A stretch of DNA of 64,000 bases, taken from contig NC_088321.1 of assembly GCF_910592395.1 (NCBI RefSeq), positions 10,414,001-10,478,000 on the forward strand, read 5' to 3'. The translations under genes and the position numbers were made by a program. Each line of letters begins with the position of its first letter. The stretch's first letter is position 1. The stretch comes from Lineus longissimus (Eukaryota > Nemertea > Pilidiophora > Heteronemertea > Lineidae). Below, piece by piece: positions 45,916 to 56,827 of this stretch. A model generated the notes under the pieces. That model ran no database searches. It saw only the letters and a program-made list of their open reading frames with translations, and was not told the DNA's origin.

Positions 45916-46174
45916 GGTGCTTTGCGTTTAAGAGATGTAGAAAAATGCTATCCGTTTTTTGGGCCACCCTGGACAGATGGTGAGAGTGACACAACATTAC
46001 GGTGTAGATTGGTCAAAAGCCGTCCATGTGATAGGACACTCAGTTATCCCTTTCTGCAGAAACGTGCACGCATCCTCATGACTGTAGTTATCTAGTCGAT
46101 GATGGCACGTTTCACTGGACTGGGAACTGCTATGAAATGCCATCAACCGCGGCAGAGATTGCCAGCCTAGAAAA
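45916..46174 (+). pseudogene. Module A copy 4 (type I)
   Basis: Near-identical to A3, with TAG in the first frame near 46093 and donor AAAA/GTGAAT. Confidence 0.45.
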
Positions 46175-46303
46175 GTGAATCCAGGGATTTTGAAAACTTC
46201 GGTATTATTTTGACTTCGAATTTTTTTGAGATCCCCTGAAAAGAATCGGCAATACATTTTGTCGTTTGGTGTGTACAGGTGTATGTCATGAAGCATCAAA
46301 CAG

Positions 46304-46642
46304 TTAGCAAGGTCAACGTATGGCCCTTACATATTTCAATCAGAAATTGCTAAATCTCCCAGCTCCAACTGAGACACCCCTCACAATAATGGTCAATGAT
46401 AAGTATGCTCATCATAACTATACTTTGTGGATTATAATTTTCACACTCCATGCACAGTACAATATCAGATACAAGATAGTTCTTGTTACGATATCAATCA
46501 TGAGGGATCGATTATTGCATGGATAAACTTTACAAGGAAACAAAAACAGTTGATACTGGCCACGATTTGCACTATAAAAAGGAAAATTTGAATTCTACAG
46601 ATGCACAGAGAATATATTGAAAGGTTCATTATACTAGATTAA
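46304..46642 (+). pseudogene. Module B copy 4
   Basis: Like B3. A frame slip near 46440 separates the two halves. Confidence 0.45.
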
Positions 46643-46990
46643 GAACGTGATGGTTTTAAACACAATGACAACATTTACCAACTGGAATGTATCCAGTATA
46701 ATTTTGCTAACTGTCGTATAAACATCGGCTGTTATCGAAAATCCTCGATATTTACCGTGCGACTGTAGTAGGCAATGCAGGTTCTTTTTAGGATTTTCGG
46801 AAATCGAGACATCGATGGCAATTCTATGAGACCACCGAGGGACGTTGCGCCGGATCTCAAAGTCTTCTGTGTCATCATGATGCAGAGCTGGATACATCGA
46901 GGTGAAGCGTAGATGCAGTGATCCAGCCTCGTGTAGTGGCGATTCGACTGTTTCCGGGCGATAGAGTTTGCCGCGTCAGTTTCTAGCAAC
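46634..46990 (-). other. Module R copy 3
   Basis: Reads HHDDTEDFEIRRNVPRWSHR, then IDVSISENPKKNLHCLLQSH, on the minus strand to a stop near 46634. Longer on the right than R2. Confidence 0.38.
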
Positions 46991-47423
46991 TCCGGCGCTG
47001 GTTGTAAACAGAAAGAGAAAAAAAATTAAAAGGTCATGTATGAGCTGATATTTGAAATTAACGATGAGTACATGACGTATTTAGTATATGTTGTTGTTTT
47101 AAAGTTCTTGATATTGCCAGTACTCATAATTGTTGTACTTCATGGACATGTACGTGTATACTGCGTGTTACAACATAACGTCTTATTCACTGATTTGAGT
47201 CTGATGCTGGCACTACTTTGGTAGGCCGGATATCTACAAGAAGGTATAAATAAGCTTGTTCATAGCACTGTCTAAGAATTGGATCAAATGTTTGATTTAG
47301 CCAATCATTCGACAGAAAGATTTCTGTTCTAAAATTACGACCATCTAACAGTTGTCAAGTCATATCATACGGTAGAGCGCAAACTCGGGTGCACAAACCG
47401 CTTGCAGGTCCCAAAAAATAATT
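46991..47423. other. Spacer between R3 and C3
   Basis: Same layout as 33236-33667. A plus frame (47036-47224) is hydrophobic and short, with no support as a gene. Confidence 0.35.
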
Positions 47424-47738
47424 ATGAATTGTGGTAATCCAAATGCCAATGGACTAAAGAGGCTACCATGTGAGTTTACCAACCGGGAGGATCAGGTGAC
47501 ACAAATCTATGTTTCACTGAACGTGAGTTCTTACGGCGAGAACTTATATCGCCGCAAATCCGTCGCAGTTGTCTCCAAGATAGATTGTGTGCTTCTCTGT
47601 GTTACGGCAAATGTTTTTGCAATAATATACAGACCCAGTCCTGACAGACGGTGCCTTCTTCAGGCTACCGAAGGTTCGATATGTGGGAGACGCATTCCCC
47701 TCGAGATCGGAAGTACATGTAGGTTGATGGTCAATAAG
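47424..47738 (+). CDS. Module C copy 3
   Basis: Complete and open, with donor AATAAG/GTGAGG. Differs from C2 at NREDQVTQI, VFAIIYRPSPDRRC and a GSTCRLMVNK end. Confidence 0.5.
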
Positions 47739-47981
47739 GTGAGGCAGTTTTGTCATTTTCTTAAATGTCACAGCAGTTTTTGAAAATATCGAGCTGCCAC
47801 CTGTGTTAGTGTTGATTATGAGAGTGTCCGATCAGCGCTCTCCACTCAATTGCCAAACCCTCTCTTAGAATAATTCAATCATTTTGGACTTCTCGGTCAA
47901 TTTTCGGCAAATAATAGTAAATTCTTTAACTTCACGGCAACGTATTGTCCGAAAGAACCGTTTCATGATTTTACAACTAGT

Positions 47982-48117
47982 GTTAAAATGAACCCATGGA
48001 CTTGCGATCAAATCTCATGTTTGAGGTATATCTACACGCAGGAGTCGGCGTTAAAATGAACCCATGGACTTGCAATCAAATCTCATGTTTGAGGTATATC
48101 AACACGCAGGAGTCGGC
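47982..48117. repeat. 68-bp tandem duplication in front of D3
   Basis: Two head-to-tail copies starting GTTAAAATGAACCCATGGAC at 47982 and 48050, nearly identical. Other units have one copy. Confidence 0.85.
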
Positions 48118-48212
48118 ATAATTCGTGAAGACATCATGCATATCTTCCAGAATTCTTATGTTCATAACGACAGATTTCTCTATCTTCTCTCTATCACTCT
48201 AGGCAGCTGAAG
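48085..48212 (+). other. Module D copy 3 (type II)
   Basis: Like D1, with a stop just before the AAG/GTAAAC donor. Confidence 0.35.
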
Positions 48213-48548
48213 GTAAACACTCGGCAATTATTCGGTGATCACTGCCATAAGGTATAATTATATTGGTTATAAAGAATTAAGCTGCGTCACTCTTTTCGCT
48301 CTTGACATCCCCGATTACTTCCATTTATGCAAAAAATGATGAGACACATTTCATATAAATTTGTTGTGTCTCCTTTTTGAAGAAAAATATCAATCTGAAT
48401 ATGACATGAAATAGATTGCTTTTGCATGTATGCTTTTGATATTATGTCAACGGGTCTTCAGGTATACTATAGCCAACCACGGAACAGTCGTCTTTCAAGT
48501 ATAGAATTCTTGCTCAAACGTTATCACGTCTAAACTTCCTCTTCCTAG

Positions 48549-49584
48549 GAAGCAATCTTGTCTTCTATACTCTTTTCTTGCTTTTGAAGAAAAAAAGCCG
48601 GGGTATCTCTTACAAATGAAGTCGCCCCAAAATATTTTTAGCATTATTGGAAAACAGTACACTAAAAGTAAAATAAACCTCAATGAAATAGAGAATGAGT
48701 ATGTTATGATCCTCGAACGCAGTGGTGTTCATCCTAAGACTATTGTAATTGGTCATAAGCTGACTAGGCAAGGGGGAGAGACCAAATGGTTTATCAGGCA
48801 TCTCCTCTCAGTAAATGGTGATTTCCACATAAACATGCTACACGGACATACCTTAACTGGACGAATGAGGCACCATTGGATGATGTTTTGCACAAAAGGT
48901 AAGCACAAGGTTACTTTGAAAGCGATTTGCCTCAAACCGCCATGTTCGGAAGATCGTGCTGACTTTTTAACTGCTTTTGAGGACGCTGACAATCTGGATA
49001 GCGGACACATCGTCGCGAATATAAAAGATTTAAAAAAATCAAGAAGTTGGCCGGATGCAGAAAAATACATGTTATATGTTATAGTATTGCGATACAGTGG
49101 TCTTGTGAATGGATTGTTTAAAATTGAACGACAGGAAGATATCATTGAAGTGCAGCTAGATAAACGGTTTTATTCGAGTTGGCGTTTTATTTCTATGATA
49201 GACAACAGGTCTCGGGATATCTATATATTGGTGTTACGATGACGGTCATTGAAACTTTACCGCTTGTCCCGTATAGGCGACTTCTACCGAAAGGTAGGTG
49301 AGCCTTTGACAGTAAATGAAAGGTTTGAAAAACTGGATAAGATGTCCCTGGAAAGTTTCACCAACACACTATTCATTCATGGGAAGAAAAGGAAGAACGT
49401 GCACCCGATGATGACGGTCAGGTTACCTTGCGATGGTGAGAGTGTAAAACTCAAATCAACCGTCATTCAAAGTCTCGCCCGGTACATTTCCTTCTTACTT
49501 GATCCAAAAGGATATTTTATTTATAAAACTTTTCCGGCCAACAAGCCGATGCATGTGATGCGCGTTGTCCCTAATACATATTGA
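48549..49584 (+). pseudogene. Module P copy 5 (type II), in-frame TGA
   Basis: Full length, with TGA at 49240-49242 in the shared position. The frame is open on both sides to the normal end. Confidence 0.75.
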
Positions 49585-49860
49585 GAGACATAGTATATGA
49601 ACATGTACATGTATGCCGAATGTTATCAACATGTCAGTATTCGTACAAATTTCCTTCTCCATCGTCTACACACAAAATTCCAATGTACAGGGTAGCCCGC
49701 AAAGAATTCGACCTAACCTTTACCACCCACAAACCCAGAAGTAGATTTGCAGTTGTTGGAATTCAGTTGTTTCGGCAGCCTGCTTCTCATAACAGAATTG
49801 GCTCAAGATATCTTCGTGTTATTTTTCTCGAGAGAGATTCTCCTTCCACTGCTTGTGCAG

Positions 49861-50114
49861 GTGCTTTGAGTTTGAGATGTGGAAAAATGCTATCCAGTTT
49901 TTGGGCCAGCCTGGACAGATGGTGGGAGTGACACAACGTTACAGTGTAGGTCAAAGCCGTCCATGTGATAGCACACCCAGTTATCCTCAGTGACTGCAGA
50001 AACGAGCACGCACCATCATGACTTTAGTTATCTAGTGGATGATGGCACGTTACACTGGACTAGGAACTGCTATGAAATGCTATCAACCGCGACAGAGATT
50101 GCCAGCCTAGAAAG
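49861..50114 (+). pseudogene. Module A copy 5 (type II)
   Basis: Shares the type II deletions of A2. No L remnant lies upstream. Confidence 0.45.
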
Positions 50115-50240
50115 GTGCATCCCGGGATTTTGAACTTCGGTATTACTTTGACTTCAGAATTTTTTGAGATCCCTGATGGGAATCGACAATACATTTTGGC
50201 GGTTGGTGTGTACAGGTGTATGTTATGAAGCATCAAACAG

Positions 50241-50511
50241 TTACCACGGCCAACGTATGGCCCTTACAGATTTCAATCAGAAATTGCTAAATCTCCCAGC
50301 TCCAACTGAGACATCCCTCACAATAATGATCAATGATAAATGTGCTCACCATAACCATACTTGATGGATTTTTTTTCACACTCCATGCACAGCACAAAAA
50401 AGGTAGTTCTTTTTACGATATCGATCAAGAGGGATCGATTATTGCATGGATAAACTCTACAACGAAACAAAACAGTCGATACCGGCCACGTTTTGCACAA
50501 TAAAAAGGAAC
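50241..50511 (+). pseudogene. Module B copy 5, truncated
   Basis: Stops matching at ATAAAAAGGAA near 50511, losing the last 35 codons. Confidence 0.5.
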
Positions 50512-51160
50512 TCTAACTCTCGAACTTTTGACCAATGAGATTACTTAAGAAAGGTGCGAAACAAAGGCAAAAAGCTTACCGAATTAAGATAAGGCCAGTC
50601 CCTATCCGTTTTACAAATTAACCATATGAATACAGTGAAGCCTATAGTTTCAGGACTTTACGTTAGAGATGCAGTGATCCAGCCTCATATAGTGGCGATT
50701 CGGTTGTTCCCGGGCGATATAGTTTGCCCTGTCGCTCTCTAGCAACTCCTTCGCGGGTAGCAGACAGATGGAGAAAAAATCTTAAACGGATATGTATGAG
50801 CTTATATTTGAAATTAAAGATAATTACATGACGTGTATAGTATATATGGTTTTTTTAAGGTTATGCATCTTGCCAGTACTCATAATTGTAGTGCTTCATG
50901 TACATGTACGTGTATATTGCGTGTTGTACCATAACGTCTTATTCACTGCTTTGCGTCTGATGCTGGCACTTCTTTGGTAGGCCGGGTACCTACCTATAAG
51001 AATGTATGAATAAGCTTGTTCATAGCACTGTCTGCGAATTTACTTAAATGTTTGAAATAGTTAGCCTATACCATTATCTGCAGTTGTCAGCGATAACATA
51101 CGGTAGAGCACAAACCCGGGTGCATAAACCACTGGCCGGTCCCGTTGGCATCAACAAAAA
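50512..51160. other. Unit-specific insert and spacer
   Basis: 50512 to about 50665 matches no other unit and replaces the end of B and most of R. A stub of R and the normal R-C spacer follow from about 50666. Confidence 0.5.
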
Positions 51161-51370
51161 ATGATGAATTGTAAGAATCCGAATGCTAATGGAATAAAGA
51201 GGCTACCACGCGAGTTTACCATCCAGGAGGATCAGCTGACGAAAATCTATGTTTCACTGAACGTGAGCTCTTACGGCGAGAACTTATATCGCCGCAAATC
51301 CGTCGCAGTTGTCTCTAAGATAGAATGTGTGCTTCTCTGTGTTACGGCAAATATTCTTGCATTTATATAC
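51161..51370 (+). pseudogene. Module C copy 4, left part
   Basis: Open until the LINE insertion after TTATATAC. Continues at 52721. Confidence 0.7.
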
Positions 51371-52720
51371 ATCAATCAATCAATCAAATATGACATTTCT
51401 AAAGCGCCCAAATTTGGTGAAAAATTTCACCAACTCTCAGGCGCCTTTGAAATACACTCGAAAAAGGTGTGCTTTTAGCATTGTTCCAAAAGCTGCCTTT
51501 GACTCCACAAGTCTAATGTGTGTGGGCAGCCCATTCCATAGGTGTGGCGCCGCCTTGTAGAAGGATCTGTCACCAAAACGTATGCACTTGGTGCGTGGCT
51601 CCTGTAGAAGGAAAGCGGCATCAGCCCTGAGGGAATAGGCAGACCCACGTCGGCGATGTACCATATCAGTCAGGTAAGCCGGTGCCGCTCCATGGACTGC
51701 CTTGTAGGTGAGCAAGGGTATCTTAAACTCAACCCATGCCTTGACAGGCAGCCAATGGAGCCGCATCAGAACCGGACTGATACGGTCAAACTTGGTAATC
51801 AAGCATGTAAACCTGGCGGCAGCATTTAGAACACGCTGCAACCTGCCACTGTTCCGTGATGCCGTAGAGGAGAGCATTGCAGAAGTCCAGTTGAGATGTA
51901 ACAAACGCATCCACCAGGGTTTTGGTGGTGCCGACAGTCGGAAACCCGCGAATCTGACGAATCTTGTAAAGGCCAAAGAAAGCTCTAGAGTAGACTTTAC
52001 TGACATGAGTTTCCATCGACATGTGTTCGTCAAAAAAGACACCCAGATTTCTGACTGACGTACTGGTGCTGACTGTCGAGTTCCCCACCCTGACTCCGTC
52101 AATGCTCACCTTCTCAAGCTGCTGCCTGGAGCCAATCAACATGCATTCTGTCTAATAGTGTCATTTATGCAGAGATGGTTGTCAATAAACCATGCGCGCG
52201 CATCGCGTATGCACCGAACCACTGTCTCCACAGCCCCCTGCACATTTTCGACTGTGACTGGTCTGAATGACATGTACAGCTGGTTATCGTCAGAGTAACC
52301 ATGAAACCCAGGGGCATGTAGAGCCAACAGATGGTACAGACGGGACAGGTAAAACAGAAAAAGGACTGGGCCCAATAAGCTTCCTAGTGGGACACCACAG
52401 TACAAATTGAAGCGCTTTGAATGGCAGTCGCCCAGGACAATTTGTTGGCCTCTTCCTACAAGGTAGGACTCCAACCACTTTAGAACTGTTACAGAGATAC
52501 CGAAATCCTCTTTCATTATGCTTAGAAGATTTGTCACATTGACAGTGTCAAATGCCGCACTTAAGTCTAGGAGGACGAACAGGCACACTTCTTGTTTGTC
52601 CATTTTCATTAAGATATCACTCTAGACCTTTACCAATGCAGTCTCTGTCGAGAAGTTCTGACGGTAACCTGATTGAAACTTGGGGAGTGGGGCAAAGGAG
52701 TCACTGTGCCCCAGATGCTG
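51371..52720 (-). mobile_element. 5'-truncated L2/CR1-like LINE inserted in module C4
   Basis: The minus strand carries RT from the GYRQNFSTETALV motif through LLDLSAAFDTVNV, YCGVPLGSLLGPVLF, a YSDD catalytic box (YADD in the other L2-like copy), and the LHWLPVKAWVEFKI C-terminal block to a stop at 51437. The 3' end is an ATTG-type repeat (plus strand ATCAATCAATCAATCAA). A TAG near 52625 and a frameshift near 52140 disable it. The family differs from the 12-15 kb copy in sequence and tail. No target duplication beyond one base. Confidence 0.82.
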
Positions 52721-52800
52721 CAGACCCAGTCCTGACGGGCGGTGCCTTCTTCAGGCTACGGGAGGTTCGATATGTGGAGGGCGCCTTCCCCTTGAGATCG
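52721..52800 (+). pseudogene. Module C copy 4, right part
   Basis: Resumes with CAGACCCAGTCCTGAC and ends abruptly at CTTGAGATCG, before the donor, where it is fused to the tail of an L remnant. Confidence 0.65.
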
Positions 52801-52889
52801 GCGTTTGTACTCACTGTAAGAGTTGCATATTGTTAAATTTCTATGGGCCGGAGGCCTTACATGAATAAAATAATAATAATAATTCTCAT
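52801..52889 (+). mobile_element. LINE 3' remnant L4, tail only
   Basis: Matches only the last 90 bases of L (GTTTGTACTCACTGTAAGAG to the AATAAT tail), joined to C4. Confidence 0.65.
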
Positions 52890-52995
52890 TATTTCTCGTA
52901 ACAAAATTCGTTTTAGAACTAAAGCCTCTGGACCGAATCGATATATCTTCGTGTCATTTTTTTTCGAGAGAGATTCTCCATCCACTGCTTGTGCA

Positions 52996-53243
52996 GGTGC
53001 TTTGCGTTTGAGAGATGTGGAAAAATGCTATCCGTTTTTTGGGCCACCCTGGACAGATGGTGAGAGCGACACAACATTACGGTGTAGATTGGTCAAAAGC
53101 CGTCCATGTGATAGGACACTCAGTTATCCCTTTCTGCAGAAACGTGCACGCATCCTCATGACTGTAGTTATCTGGTCGATGATGGCACGTTTGCTGGACG
53201 GGGAAATGCCATCAACCGCGGCAGAGATTGCCAGCCTAGAAAG
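52996..53243 (+). pseudogene. Module A copy 6 (type I)
   Basis: Strong acceptor kept. Small deletions near 53190-53205 disturb the end; donor AAAG/GTGAAT. Confidence 0.45.
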
Positions 53244-53377
53244 GTGAATCCAGGGATTTTGAAAACTTGGTATTTTTTTAACTTCATATTTTTTTGAGAT
53301 CCCCTGATTGGAATCGGCGATACATTTTGTCGTTTGGTGTGTACATGTGTACATGTATGTCATGAAGCATCAAGCAG

Positions 53378-53717
53378 TTAGCACGGCCAACGTATGGCCC
53401 TTACATATTTCAATCAGAAATTGCTAAATCTCCCAGCTCCAACTGAGACACCCCTCACAATAATGGTCAATGATAAGTATGCTCATCATAACCATACTTT
53501 GTGGATTATAATTTTTCACACACCATGCACAGTACAATATAAGATACAAGATAGTTCTTGTTACGATATCAATCAAGAGGGATCGATTATTGCATAGATA
53601 AACTTTACAAGGAAACAAAAACAGTTGATACTGGCCACGTTTTGCACTATAAAAAGGAAAATTAGTGTTCTACAGATGCACAGAGAATATATTGAAAGGT
53701 TCATTATACTAGATTAA
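53378..53717 (+). pseudogene. Module B copy 6
   Basis: TGG to TAG at about 53596 interrupts an otherwise open frame. Confidence 0.5.
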
Positions 53718-53730
53718 GAACTTGATGGTT

Positions 53731-54069
53731 TTAAAAGCAATGACAACATTGACCAACTTTACTGCATTGTATCCAGTATAATTTTGCTAACTGTCGTATA
53801 AACATCGGCTGTTTTCGAAAATCCTCGATATTTACCGTGCGACTGTAGTAGGCAATGCAGGTTCTTTTTAAGATTTTCGGAAATCGAGACATCGATGGCA
53901 ATTCTATGAGACCGCCGAGGGACGTTGCGCCGGATCTCAAAGTCTTCTGTGTCATCATGATGCAGAGCTGGATACATTGAGGTGAAGCGTAGATGCAGTG
54001 ATCCAGCCTCGTGTAGTGGCGATTCGACTGTTTCCAGGCGATAGAGTTTGCCGCGTCAGTTTCTAGCAA
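53731..54069 (-). other. Module R copy 4
   Basis: Most extended R reading: YRLETVESPLHEAGSLHLRF, then HHDDTEDFEIRRNVPRRSHR, IDVSISENLKKNLHCLL, to a stop near 53759 on the minus strand. Confidence 0.4.
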
Positions 54070-54507
54070 CTCCGGCGCTGGTTGTAAACAGAAAGAGAAA
54101 AAAGTTAAAAGGTCATGTATGAGCTGATATTTGAAATTAACGATGAGTACATGACGTGTTTAGTATATGTTGTTGTTTTAAGGTTCTTCATATTGCCAGT
54201 ACTCATAATTGTAGTACTTCATGTACATGTACGTGTATATTGCGTGTTGCAACATAACATAACGTCTTATTCCCTGATTTGAGTCTGATGCTGGCGCTAC
54301 TTTGGTAGGCCGGATATCTTCAAGAAGGTATAAATATGCTTGTTCATAGCACTGTCTAAGAATTGGATTAAATGTTTGATTTAGCCAATAATTCGACAGA
54401 AAGATTGCTATTGTTAAATTACGACCATCTAACTGTCGTCAAGTCATATCATACGGTAGAGCACAAACCCGGGTGCACAAACCGCTTGCCGGTCCAAAAA
54501 AATAATT
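54070..54507. other. Spacer between R4 and C5
   Basis: As in the other units; includes a direct AACAT/AACAT doublet near 54250. No gene. Confidence 0.35.
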
Positions 54508-54822
54508 ATGAATTGTCGTAATCCAAATGCCAATGGACTAAAGAGGCTACCATGTGAGTTTACCAAACGGGAGGATCAGGTGACACAAATCTATGTTTCA
54601 CTGAACGTGAGTTCTTACGGCGAGAACTTATATCGCCGCAAATCCGTCGCAGTTGTCTCCAAGATAGATTGTGTGCTTCTCTGTGTTACGGCAAATGTTT
54701 TTGCAATAATATACAGACCCAGTCCTGACAGACGGTGCCTTCTTCAGGCTACCGAAGGTTCGATATGTGGGAGACGCATTCCCCTCGAGATCGGAAGTAC
54801 ATGTAGGTTGATGGTCAATAAG
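54508..54822 (+). CDS. Module C copy 5
   Basis: Complete, open, donor AATAAG/GTGAGG. Almost identical to C3. Confidence 0.5.
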
Positions 54823-55100
54823 GTGAGGCAGTTTTGTCATTTTCTTAAATGTCACAGCAGTTTTTTAAAATATGGAGCTCCCACCTGTGTTAGAGTTGAT
54901 TATGAGAGTGTCCGATCAGCGCTCTCCACTCAATTGCCAAACCCTCTCTTAGAATAATTCAATCATTTAGGACTTTTCGGTCAATTTTCGGCAAATAATG
55001 GTAAATTCTTTAACTTCACGGCAACGTATTATCCGAAAGAACCGTTTCATGATTTTACAACTAGTGTTAAAATGAACCAATGGACTCGCGATCGAATCTC

Positions 55101-55228
55101 ATGTTTGAGGTATATCTACACGCAGGAGTCGGTATAAGTCGTGAAGACATCACGCATATCTTCCCGAATTCTTCTGTTCATAACGACAGATTTCTCTATC
55201 TTCTCTCTATCACTCTAGGCAGCTGAAG
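55101..55228 (+). other. Module D copy 4 (type II)
   Basis: Like D1 and D3. The unit ends at about 55408, before P would begin, because BEL-related DNA follows. Confidence 0.35.
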
Positions 55229-55408
55229 GTAAACACTCGGCAATTATTCGGTGATCACTGCCATAAGGTATAATTATATTGGTTATCAAGAATGAAGCTG
55301 CGTCACTCTTTTCGCTCTTGACATCCCCGATTACTTCCATTTATGCAAAAAATGATGAGACACATTTCATATAAATTTGTTGTGTCTCCTTTTTGAACAA
55401 AAATATCA

Positions 55409-56827
55409 CTCAGAACCGCGTCCACCTATACACAGACTGTTTCTTGCCATCCACCCTTTCATTACTTCGTTACCTTTATCGAACAAGAGGCAGAACTTGC
55501 TTGTGACCCTGTAACTAGTGTCCAGGCTGTTAAGAAAAAAGAAAGTCGTCCTGGGAGTGAGATGTCTGCTCAACTTGGCACCAAGGAGAAACAATCGTGT
55601 CGTAAAAAAGCTCCAGCTACCAGATCCTTCGCAACAGAGACAAAAGAAAGGAAATGCTTCTATTGTGAGGACAGTCATTTAGTACAGACATGCCCCCAGT
55701 TATCATCCAAACCCCTTAAGGAGAGACAGGACTTTGTACGATCAAACGCGCTGTGCTGGGGCTGTCTTCATAAGGGACACAGATCAAAGGACTGTAAGTC
55801 ACGCCTGCAGTGTAAAGTCTGCAGCAAGAACCACCCGACTCTGTTGCATATGGAGAGATCTGAACCGGCAAAGACGACCAGGAATCTGGAGAAAGCTGAC
55901 GAGAAATCTACCAAGACCACCGACAGAAAAGATGTGGAAACGGCCTTCAACCGGAGGAGTCGGACCAATGCAGCGGTAGGATGCAAGAGCTCGATGATCG
56001 TCCCAGTCTGGTTGTCCCACAAAGATCATCCCCACTCAGAGATTATGACCTACGCTATGTTAGATACACAGTCCGACACAACGTTTATCCTGGAAAGCCT
56101 TCGACAGGAACTTGGTGTTGATGGGACCATCACTAAGCTAAAACTGTCCACAATGAGTGCTCAAAACCATCTGATAGAGACTGTTAAGGTGAAAAATTTG
56201 TTAGTTAGAGGATTAACATCGGATTCTGAAGAATGACTCTCACTACCTCCGTCTTCCACTAGAGAGGTAATGCCAGCCGAGAAATCGCACATACCGACAC
56301 CGGAAATGGCCGAGAAGTGGCCTCATCTAAGACTCATTGCCAAGGAGCTGCCAGCTATCCAGGACTGCAGTGTTGGGATATTGATAGGTTATGACTGTCC
56401 CAAAGCCCTCAACCCTCGAAAAGTTATCTCTGGAGTCGAGCCTACTGATCCCTTTGCACAGAAGACCGACCTTGGATGGGGAATAATTGGTATCATCGAC
56501 AATCACTCAAGCAGCGACGACCCAATAGGAGTTAGCCACAAAGTTCTAACTTACAGCAATATACCCTCAGTTCAACAGAAGACCATAAAAAGGGATTTGG
56601 TTATCTCTAACGTCACAATCAAAGAGGTTCTTACAACGCTGGAGGCAGATTTCAAGGACACTGAGGATACCGGCAGCCAAGTATCAATTGAAGACAGAAG
56701 ATTCGTTCACATATTGACCAGAGAGATGCACCGAAGACCGGATGGGCATTACGAGGCACCCCTGCCTTTTCGGAACGGCAAGCCAAAGGAGCTCCCAGAG
56801 AACAGACGATATTGTTTGAAAGGCTAA
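55409..56827 (+). pseudogene. BEL/Pao gag end and aspartic protease, with one stop and a frameshift
   Basis: The frame is open from 55409 (FIEQEAELACDPVTSVQAVK is typical BEL gag). Two zinc knuckles follow: CFYCEDSHLVQTC and CWGCLHKGHRSKDC. A retropepsin-like active site AMLDTQSDTTFI comes next. TGA at 56234-56236 interrupts the frame; the same frame continues through GYDCPKALNPRK and DLGWGIIGII to about 56810, where a one-base shift leads into the RT frame. Confidence 0.75.
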
